Assembly: GCA_050012355.1 (NCBI GenBank)
Contig: JBEKHI010000408.1
Span: 1-7,235, forward strand
Direction of reading: 5' to 3'
Length of the DNA: 7,235 bases
Origin: JBEKHI01 sp050012355
GTDB lineage: Bacteria; Actinomycetota; Actinomycetes; Streptosporangiales; Streptosporangiaceae
Made by a program: the position numbers and the translations under genes. Of the stretch, positions 1 through 4,726 are shown piece by piece. The number at the start of each line of letters is the position of its first letter. Positions within the stretch are counted from its first letter, which is position 1. The notes below the pieces were generated by a model. That model made no database searches and was not told where the DNA came from. It worked only from the letters and a program-made list of their open reading frames with translations.

Positions 1-24
1 TGTTCTGTGCGCCAAGACGAGGGT

Positions 25-74
25 GCCGGCCCGCCCGCCACCTGACAAGTTTCTCAGGTGGCGGGCGGACCGGC
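25..74 (-). terminator. Strong stem-loop terminator after the Thr-rich protein gene
   Basis: Positions 31-45 and 54-68 are perfect 15-bp inverted copies with an 8-nt loop (CAAGTTTC). Beyond a C/A mismatch (30/69) the pairing continues for five more base pairs (25-29 with 70-74). The structure begins 31 bp past the stop codon of the minus-strand gene ending at 105. There is no T-run on either side, which is common for actinomycete terminators. It could work in both directions and so also serve a plus-strand gene lying left of the window. Confidence 0.75.
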
Positions 75-104
75 TGGGGTTGTCCGGCTTACCGGGTGAT
101 TACC

Positions 105-971
105 TCACCAGTGAGAACTCGTTGTCGTGCCACCCGAGCTGGTGCTGGCGCTGGTGCCGGTACTGCTGGTGCTGGGGCTGGACAGCGGCACGAACAGCAC
201 CTTCGCCGCGTGCAGGTTCCCGTCCTCACGTAGCCCGAGGATCAGCGTCAGGTCACCGCGCTTGAGTGACTCGACCGCTGTGGAGGCGGGCTCGATGACC
301 TTGGTTGTGGTCGTCGTGGTTTTCGTGACCACCTCCGCGGTGGTTTTCGTGACCACGACCTCCACCGTGGTGCCGGTACCCGCGACGCTCACTGTCACGG
401 TCTTGGTGGTGGTCGTCGGGGTGAGCAGTGCGGTTGCGGTAGTCGTGGTGGTCACCGTGTCGACCGCCGCGGTCATGTTGCCGGCCATCGCGGACGAAGC
501 CGCCGACGTACTGGCCGTCAGCGCGGCCGTGCCGCTCGAGCTGGCGGATACGTTGTCGAATTTCGTGCCAGCGGACAGCCACCACAAGTGCAGCGAGCCG
601 TTCTTCGACTCGACGATGGCGAACTTCTTAGTCACGAGCACGACGATGCCGCGCTGGATGGCCACGTCCGCCCCGTGCACCTTGAACTCGGCGAAGTCCT
701 TCACCAAGACCAGTTTCGCCAGCAGCTTGTCCGACGTGAACGAGGAGCCGCTGATGAGCGCCTCGTCAAGCAACGCCGCGGAGCTGGTGCTGGCGTTGGT
801 GCTGGTGGTGTAACCCGCGGACGCCGCCGTGGACGGGCTGTGGCTGCTACTCGTGGCGACTGCCGCCACGCCAATAGCTCCTCCGCCCACGATGACTGCG
901 GTTGCGATGCCGACTTTCGCTTTCAAGCTGGCTTTACGGCTCCTGCCGTAGCGCCGGTTGCGGCCGTTCAT
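105..971 (-). CDS. Membrane-anchored Ser/Thr-rich exported protein, DUF5666-like folds around a Thr-rich insert
   Basis: 288 residues from the ATG at 971, chosen because AAGGAGG sits six bases upstream; an in-frame upstream codon at 1034 has no comparable site. The protein starts with a basic segment (about residues 1-19, many Arg/Lys), then one hydrophobic helix (20-40), then only extracytoplasmic-type sequence, so it is a signal-anchored or secreted envelope protein. Residues 65-140 are a beta-rich block with alternating Val/Lys strands (FKVHGADVAIQRGIVVLV). Residues 232-263 form a second block (SLKRGDLTLILGLREDGNLHAAKVLFVP). The GIVV...IVESKNGSLHLW and LKRGD...DGNLHAAKV pattern resembles the small beta-barrel of DUF5666-type proteins; this is by eye, not by search. 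Between them lies a Thr/Val/Ala-rich insert (about 145-231), and the C-terminus (264-288) is a Ser/Thr/Gly tail. No catalytic motif or cysteine is visible; function unknown. The hairpin at 25-74 probably ends the transcript. Confidence 0.8.
   Translation of the reverse strand: MNGRNRRYGRSRKASLKAKVGIATAVIVGGGAIGVAAVATSSSHSPSTAASAGYTTSTNASTSSAALLDEALISGSSFTSDKLLAKLVLVKDFAEFKVHGADVAIQRGIVVLVTKKFAIVESKNGSLHLWWLSAGTKFDNVSASSSGTAALTASTSAASSAMAGNMTAAVDTVTTTTTATALLTPTTTTKTVTVSVAGTGTTVEVVVTKTTAEVVTKTTTTTTKVIEPASTAVESLKRGDLTLILGLREDGNLHAAKVLFVPLSSPSTSSTGTSASTSSGGTTTSSHW
316..356. repeat. 17-bp direct repeat in the Thr-rich coding region
   Basis: The 17-mer GTGGTTTTCGTGACCAC occurs at 316-332 and again at 340-356, a 24-bp period. 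On the coding (minus) strand it gives two successive octapeptides, VVTKTTAE and VVTKTTTT. The period is a multiple of three, so gain or loss of units would keep frame. This is internal protein repetition rather than a mobile element. Confidence 0.7.
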
Positions 972-977
972 AAGATG

Positions 978-1014
978 CCTCCTTCGGAGGACACCGCGCC
1001 CGCTTCGCGTGTCC
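978..1014 (-). promoter_or_regulatory. 5' leader hairpins, one enclosing the Shine-Dalgarno site
   Basis: On the minus strand, CCTCC-GAA-GGAGG (990 to 978) is a perfect 5-bp stem with a 3-nt loop, and its 3' arm is the Shine-Dalgarno sequence of the gene starting at 971. Immediately upstream, 989-998 pairs with 1006-1014 in a 9-bp stem with one bulged base and a 7-nt loop. The two stems share positions 989-990, so they compete at their junction. This could modulate translation, but a 5-bp stem may simply melt. The rest of the 972-1219 gap holds no convincing promoter that I can see, only a weak 6-bp stem at 1173-1189 (TCGAGG/CCTCGA) downstream of argS. Confidence 0.4.
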
Positions 1015-1219
1015 CGTACGACTCTTCGGGCCACCAGTGGTCCGGAATTCCGATGGACGGCCCGTACTTATCCATGCTTCGAGGGTGCCGTGACTCTCCC
1101 GAGATGGACATGAAGTCAGGTATCACGTAAGCAGTACGTTCGTGCGCTCACATCGTGACGGCGCGCCACGCGTCGAGGCAGGACCTCGAGTCTGCCGTGA
1201 TTCTTACGGATCGAAACCG

Positions 1220-2959
1220 TTACATCCGATCGGGAATTGGCACGCCAAGCAGGTCAAGGCCGGCGGTGAGCACCCGCAGGGTGGCGGCGGAGAGCGCGAG
1301 CCGGGAAGCCCGCGCTTGTTCGGTGTCCGCCTTCAGTACCGGGCACTGCTCGTAGAACGTGGTGAACAAGCTGGCCACCTCGAACAGGTAGGCACTGAGC
1401 CGGTGCGGTTCCGTCGTCTCGCCGACCTGCGTGACGACTGAACCGAAGCCGAGCAGTTTCAGCGCGAGCTCCCGCTCGGCGGGCTCGGTGATCTCGATCG
1501 GGCCCAGCGCGTCGTCTGGGGACAGCTCCGCTTTGCGGAAGATGGACCGGATCCGGGCGGTCGCGTACTGCAGGTAGGGGCCGGTGTTCCCGCGGAACGA
1601 GATCATCCGGTCCCAGTCGAAGATGTACGCGCTGTCCCGGGCGGTGGCCAGGTCGGCGTATTTGATCGCGCCGATGCCCACGTCCTGGGCGATCGCCTCC
1701 GGGTCGGTCTCTGTACCCGCGTCGCCGCTGCGTTCCGCGAGCAGGTCCCGCGCCCGCTGCACGCCTTCCGCCAGCAGATCGCTCAGCTTGACGTTGTCGC
1801 CTTCCCTGGTCCGCAGCCGGCTGCCGTCGCTGCCCTGGACCATGCCGATCTGGCCGTGCACGTAGTCGGCGGAATCAGGCAGCCAGCCCGCCAGCTTCGC
1901 CACTGCGAAGATCATCTGGAAGTGCAGCGACTGGTCAGAACCCACCACATAGATGGCGCGGTCGACGTTCAGCTTGTCCACCCGGTACCTGATCGTGGCC
2001 AGGTCGGTGGTCGAGTAGTTGTAGCCGCCGTCGCTCTTGCGGATGATGACGGGCAGCGGGCTGCCGTCCCGTCCGGTGAAGCCGGGCGGGAACACGCACA
2101 GCGCGCCGTCGCTGTCCACCGCCAGTCCCTTGGCGATCAGCTCAGCCGTCGTATCGGCGAGCATGTCGTCGTAGAAGCTCTCGCCCCTGATGTCTTCGTC
2201 GGTGAGCGTGACCTGCAGAGCGGAGTAGACATCGTGCAGATAGCCGCGGGCAAGCTCCATGAGCTCCTCCCACAGCCGCAGAGTCCACTCGTCGCCCGCC
2301 TGGAGCTTCACCACCCGCTCGCGTGCCCGTGCGGCGAACGACGGATCGGTATCGAACTTGACCCGGGCGGACTGGTAGAAGGCGTTCGGGTTAGTGCGTA
2401 GCAGCTGCGCCTCGGCGGAGTCCTCGCCCACGTCAAGCAGGTGCTCGAGCAGCATGCCAAGCGGCGTTCCCCAGTCGCCGACGTGGTTGTCCCTGATCAC
2501 ATTGTGGCCAGCGAACTCCAGCGTCCGCGCGAGGGAGTCACCGACAATCGTCGAGCGCAAGTGCCCGACGTGCATCTCCTTCGCGATGTTCGGTGAGGAG
2601 TATTCCACAACGACGGTCAGCGGATGCTCCGGCTCAGGCGTCCCTAGCCGAGGGTCGGCGAGCAAGCTGGTGGCCTGACCGGCGATCCAGTCACTGGTCA
2701 GGGTGAAGTTGATGAACCCGGGGCCGCTCACGGTGGGGTCAGGCGCGATGCCGGCGACGTCCAGGTGTCCGAGCAGCTCGTTCGCGATCTCGCGCGGGGC
2801 CTTTCCCAGCCGCTTGGCCAGCGGCAGCGCGACGTTGGACTGGAAGTCGGCGAACGAGGACGGCCGGACCAGCGGGTCGGCGTCGCGATAGTCGTCGCCG
2901 TACGCGGCGGCGAGCGCGTCGCGCACCCGTTCAGCGAGGACAAGCTGGGGATCGGCCAT
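1220..2959 (-). CDS. argS: Arginyl-tRNA synthetase
   Basis: Class I aminoacyl-tRNA synthetase that charges tRNA-Arg with arginine using ATP, in the cytoplasm. The 579-residue length is normal for the family. In order: the N-terminal Add-1 tRNA-recognition domain with DFQSNVALPLAK (38-49); the catalytic Rossmann fold with SPNIAKEMHVGHLRST (122-137), where HVGH (130-133) is the HIGH signature; GDWGTPLG (161-168); RKSDGGYNYSTTDLAT (307-322); a KMSKS-position loop DGSRLRTREGDNVKL (378-392), degenerate as usual in ArgRS; and the anticodon-binding helical domain with GNTGPYLQYATARI (457-470), ending in the family-typical IPDRM. The start was set at ATG 2959 rather than GTG 2965 because a TANNNT element ends eight bases before this ATG, fitting leaderless initiation, and neither codon has a Shine-Dalgarno site. 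The gene stands alone between the plsX hairpin and the Thr-rich protein gene; no fusion or truncation is seen. Confidence 0.97.
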   Translation of the reverse strand: MADPQLVLAERVRDALAAAYGDDYRDADPLVRPSSFADFQSNVALPLAKRLGKAPREIANELLGHLDVAGIAPDPTVSGPGFINFTLTSDWIAGQATSLLADPRLGTPEPEHPLTVVVEYSSPNIAKEMHVGHLRSTIVGDSLARTLEFAGHNVIRDNHVGDWGTPLGMLLEHLLDVGEDSAEAQLLRTNPNAFYQSARVKFDTDPSFAARARERVVKLQAGDEWTLRLWEELMELARGYLHDVYSALQVTLTDEDIRGESFYDDMLADTTAELIAKGLAVDSDGALCVFPPGFTGRDGSPLPVIIRKSDGGYNYSTTDLATIRYRVDKLNVDRAIYVVGSDQSLHFQMIFAVAKLAGWLPDSADYVHGQIGMVQGSDGSRLRTREGDNVKLSDLLAEGVQRARDLLAERSGDAGTETDPEAIAQDVGIGAIKYADLATARDSAYIFDWDRMISFRGNTGPYLQYATARIRSIFRKAELSPDDALGPIEITEPAERELALKLLGFGSVVTQVGETTEPHRLSAYLFEVASLFTTFYEQCPVLKADTEQARASRLALSAATLRVLTAGLDLLGVPIPDRM

Positions 2960-2966
2960 AAACACC

Positions 2967-2972
2967 AGCTTA
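2967..2972 (-). promoter_or_regulatory. Probable -10 element of argS (leaderless-type)
   Basis: The minus strand reads TAAGCT, then seven bases (GGTGTTT), then the ATG at 2959. TANNNT with a 6-8 base gap to the initiation codon is the usual arrangement of leaderless actinobacterial transcripts. No clear -35 hexamer is present, and there is no Shine-Dalgarno site, which agrees with a leaderless mRNA. Confidence 0.45.
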
Positions 2973-2986
2973 TCGAAACCGAAGAA

Positions 2987-3000
2987 AACTCACGTGAGTT
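2987..3000. promoter_or_regulatory. 14-bp perfect palindrome, possible operator upstream of argS
   Basis: AACTCACGTGAGTT is fully self-complementary with a CACGTG core. It lies 14 bp upstream of the proposed argS -10 hexamer, over the expected -35 region. A loop-free palindrome is better read as a dimeric protein binding site than as an RNA hairpin. No regulator in the window is an obvious partner. Confidence 0.4.
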
Positions 3001-3031
3001 AAAACCCGCAGCGCCAGAGCCCCGCGATGAC

Positions 3032-3045
3032 CCATCGATGGGGCC
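3032..3045 (+). repeat. Extra copy of the hairpin arm (CCATCGATGGGGCC)
   Basis: This 14-mer differs by one base from the right arm of the inverted repeat at 3121-3134 (CCATCCATGGGGCC), and its reverse complement resembles the left arm at 3075-3088. With the preceding C and following G it also contains the self-complementary 12-mer CCCATCGATGGG (3031-3042). Three copies within about 100 bp suggest a short palindromic repeat family. Confidence 0.5.
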
Positions 3046-3074
3046 CTGGGTAACGTCCTCCGGGTTCACCTGGC

Positions 3075-3134
3075 GGCCCCATGGATGGCCCACCGCTGGG
3101 GTTATAGCACCAGCAGTGGGCCATCCATGGGGCC
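3075..3134 (-). terminator. 25-bp inverted repeat downstream of plsX (terminator or palindromic repeat element)
   Basis: Positions 3075-3099 and 3110-3134 are inverted copies over 25 bp with one mismatch, which becomes a G-U pair in a minus-strand transcript; the loop is 10 nt (3100-3109, GGTTATAGCA). It lies about 100 bp past the plsX stop and before argS, both on the minus strand, so ending plsX transcription is the simplest role. There is no U-tract. The region between it and plsX (3135-3234) holds nothing recognisable except an 8-G run at 3189-3196. Confidence 0.6.
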
Positions 3135-3234
3135 GGTCCGCGTACTTGGCCCACGCGGTTGACCGGTATGCGGCTTTTGTCCCAGCGCGGGGGGGGCGCC
3201 GCGGTGCGTGGTCCGGCCCGTAGCGAATATGCCG

Positions 3235-4245
3235 CTAGCGCTCGCGGCGCAGGAAGCGACGTTCGCCGACGGTGCCGAGCCGCTCGCGGATCTTCTCGGT
3301 GATATCGCCGCGGGCCAGGCTCGCCGCGAGCTGGCAGGCGGCGGTGACCGCCTTCGCGGTGGACGCGCCGTGGGCGATGACCACGGTTCCCCCGTGTCCC
3401 AGCAGTGCCGCGCCGCCGTAGCTCTCGGTGTCGAACCGCTGGTGCAATTCGCGGAGCCCGCGGCGCTGCAGCATCGCGCCCACCCGGGCCGCGCGGGTCG
3501 ACGACAGGGCGGAACTCAGTTCTCCGGCCGCGTACCTGATCGACCCTTCCAGCGTCTTCAGGGCGACATTCCCGGTAAAACCGTCGGTCACGATGACGTC
3601 CACCGATCCGGCCATCAGGTCGCCGCCCTCCACGTTTCCGGCGAAGTTGACCGGGGCCGCGCCGTGCTGGGGCTCGGCGGTCAGCAGCTCATGGGCACGG
3701 CGGGTGAGCGCGTTGCCTTTGCCTGGCTCGGCGCCGATTGTGAGCAATCCCACCCGAGGTGTCCGGGCATTCAGCGCGATCTGCGCGTAAGCCCCGCCAA
3801 GGTGGGCGAACTGGACGAGCATCTCCGGCTTCGGGTCGGCGGTCGCGCCCGCGTCGATCAGCACTGTCGGGTTCGGGTGGGTGGGCAGGACGACGGCGAG
3901 CCCGGGGCGGTCCACGCCGGGTAGCGAGCGCAGCCGGAGCCGCGCGGCGGTGACGATGCCGCCGGTCGACCCGGCCGACACGGCGGCCGACGCCTGGCCG
4001 CGGCGGACGAGCTGGCAGGCGACCGCGATGCTGGACCGCGGGCGGCGCCAGGCGGCCAGCGCGCCCTCGCCCATGCCCACGGTGTCCTCCGCCGGGGCGA
4101 TGGCCACCTCGCCTAGCCCGCCGAGATCGCTGAGCACCGGCCGTAGCCTGGCCACCGGGCCGCTCAGGATCGTGCGGATCCCGTGGTCGCGGTAGGCGGC
4201 CAGCGCGCCCAGGACGATCTCATCCGGCGCGTAGTCGCCGCCCAT
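3235..4245 (-). CDS. plsX: Phosphate acyltransferase PlsX (5' end uncertain)
   Basis: PlsX makes acyl-phosphate from acyl-ACP and phosphate, the first step of the PlsX/PlsY route to phosphatidic acid at the inner membrane face. From the ATG at 4245 there are 336 residues, close to family length. Diagnostic stretches are MGGDYAPDEIVLGA (1-14), the SAGSTGG version of the SAGNTGA motif (90-96), VDRPGLAVVLP (111-121), DPKPEMLVQFAHLG (137-150), PRVGLLTIGAEPGKG (163-177), NFAGNVEG (200-207), VTDGFTGNVALKTLEG (219-234) and YGGAALLG (276-283). Known PlsX proteins carry a first strand just before MGGD (as in IAVDAMGGD). Here the same frame encodes VIAVDA directly upstream, and G/C-biased codons continue to the TGA at 4336-4338, yet no ATG, GTG, TTG or CTG occurs there. 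The annotated start is therefore the only canonical one, not necessarily the true one. No rpmF, acpP or rnc neighbour is visible, so this may be a stand-alone or second plsX. Confidence 0.93.
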   Translation of the reverse strand: MGGDYAPDEIVLGALAAYRDHGIRTILSGPVARLRPVLSDLGGLGEVAIAPAEDTVGMGEGALAAWRRPRSSIAVACQLVRRGQASAAVSAGSTGGIVTAARLRLRSLPGVDRPGLAVVLPTHPNPTVLIDAGATADPKPEMLVQFAHLGGAYAQIALNARTPRVGLLTIGAEPGKGNALTRRAHELLTAEPQHGAAPVNFAGNVEGGDLMAGSVDVIVTDGFTGNVALKTLEGSIRYAAGELSSALSSTRAARVGAMLQRRGLRELHQRFDTESYGGAALLGHGGTVVIAHGASTAKAVTAACQLAASLARGDITEKIRERLGTVGERRFLRRER

Positions 4246-4367
4246 GGCGTCGACCGCGATGACCGGGTTGATGAGCGGCGCGTCACCGAGGGGCGAGATG
4301 ATGTCGACACTGCCGCTGTCGCTGGTGATCGTTCCTCATTCTGCTCAGATCGCTGCTTTGACCCACC

Positions 4368-4373
4368 ATTATC
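4368..4373 (-). promoter_or_regulatory. Possible -10 element for plsX
   Basis: The minus strand reads GATAAT, five of six matches to TATAAT, in an otherwise GC-rich stretch. A start site about seven bases on would leave a leader of roughly 25-30 bases before positions 4339-4327, where PlsX coding bias begins. The -35 region is poor (GC-rich, no TTGAC-like hexamer). Confidence 0.3.
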
Positions 4374-4417
4374 GCCCGGTCCAAGCAACGCCCCGGACAC
4401 TGGGAGCGTCATAGGTA

Positions 4418-4557
4418 ACGAGCGGAATCGCTTGTGCCCGTCTGCGGACTGCCCCATCATAGGCAGCTACGGGTACTGGGATGATTACGCACTGTTCGCG
4501 GGTAGGTAAGCGGTGCGTAAGGAGGCGCTCAGGAGGAACTTAGAAATACCCCAGTAC
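4418..4557 (+). other. Candidate structured leader RNA between plsX and the aminomutase
   Basis: This gene-free stretch holds several nested or consecutive stems. 4418-4424 pairs with 4429-4435 (7 bp, one G-U, GAAT loop). 4437-4441 pairs with 4469-4473, enclosing 4449-4453/4462-4466 (CTGCC/GGCAG). 4485-4492 pairs perfectly with 4513-4520 (TTACGCAC/GTGCGTAA). 4473-4480 pairs with 4550-4557 (GTACTGGG/CCCAGTAC), enclosing the previous stem. Two purine-rich SD-like runs (AAGGAGG at 4519-4525, AGGAGGAA at 4531-4538) are not followed by a convincing start codon. I do not recognise a riboswitch family. Orientation is uncertain, but it would be the 5' leader of the plus-strand aminomutase gene or a separate RNA. 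The remainder of the gap (4340-4417) shows only the possible plsX promoter. Confidence 0.3.
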
Positions 4558-4576
4558 GTCCTAACTTATAAGCGCT

Positions 4577-4726
4577 ATGTTTCAATCGCATAACACAGGG
4601 GAGTCACGAGGCCACAACTATCTATGTGGCTTCAGGGGAGCGGGTGTCTTGGACTATTTCCGCGTGTCCGCCGGTGCCGCTGATGGCGGCTGGCCGGGTG
4701 CCGGGACGGAGGGAGAAGACGCTTGA
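4577..4726 (+). CDS. Small ORF (25-49 aa) with TTGA overlap into the aminomutase gene
   Basis: An open frame runs from ATG 4577 to a TGA at 4724-4726; that stop overlaps the TTG start of the next gene (GC-TTGA-CC), the arrangement typical of translational coupling. From ATG it gives 49 residues; no Shine-Dalgarno site precedes that codon. A TTG at 4649 has AGGGGAG eight bases upstream and gives a 25-residue peptide starting MDYFRVSAG and ending in the acidic TEGEDA. Codon bias is weak in the first half and closer to local genes in the second half, which favours the short form. There is no membrane segment or recognised domain, and it contains Gly/Ala-rich low-complexity sequence. It may be a coupling or leader peptide rather than a functional protein, or chance. 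Confidence 0.3.
   Translation: MFQSHNTGESRGHNYLCGFRGAGVLDYFRVSAGAADGGWPGAGTEGEDA
4608..4633 (+). promoter_or_regulatory. Stem-loop about 90 nt before the aminomutase start
   Basis: GCCACA (4611-4616) pairs with TGTGGC (4625-4630) around an 8-nt loop; the stem extends to nine pairs with one G-U (4608-4610 with 4631-4633). It sits in a locally AT-richer part of the leader and ends just before the AGGGGAG purine run at 4634-4641. It could be an attenuator or a protein-binding leader element; it lacks a U-tract. Confidence 0.35.
4708..4715 (+). promoter_or_regulatory. Ribosome binding site deciding the TTG start at 4723
   Basis: GGAGGGAG lies seven bases before TTG 4723. The frame upstream is closed by a TGA at 4681-4683 and contains no ATG or GTG in between, so the TTG with this site is the best supported start. 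Confidence 0.65.

Noticed and set aside
127..813. Long plus-strand open frame rich in Val
   Set aside because: It is the antisense of the Thr-rich coding region; ACC/ACG-type codons read as Val on the other strand. The minus-strand frame has a ribosome binding site, a membrane anchor and plausible folds.
1173..1189. 6-bp stem-loop downstream of argS as a terminator
   Set aside because: Short stem without a U-tract in GC-rich DNA; symmetry of this size is expected by chance.
2963..2965. GTG as an alternative argS start, two codons upstream
   Set aside because: It has no Shine-Dalgarno site and lies only one base after the proposed -10 hexamer; the ATG at 2959 fits leaderless spacing better. 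The difference is two residues.
3189..3196. Run of eight G residues downstream of plsX
   Set aside because: A homopolymer in non-coding DNA; possible slippage or sequencing-error site, but no functional signal beyond that.
3208..3924. 238-codon plus-strand open frame opposite plsX
   Set aside because: Antisense to the conserved PlsX sequence, with compositionally biased Arg/Gly/Ala residues and no recognisable domain.
4164..4460. 98-codon minus-strand open frame over the plsX start
   Set aside because: It is out of frame with PlsX and Ser/Arg/Thr-rich; its only relevance is that its ATG codons lie just upstream of the PlsX frame.
4485..4557. Possible tRNA or tRNA-like fold in the intergenic stems
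   Set aside because: There is no T-loop GTTCRANTC, no proper 7-bp acceptor stem with discriminator, and no anticodon arm geometry.
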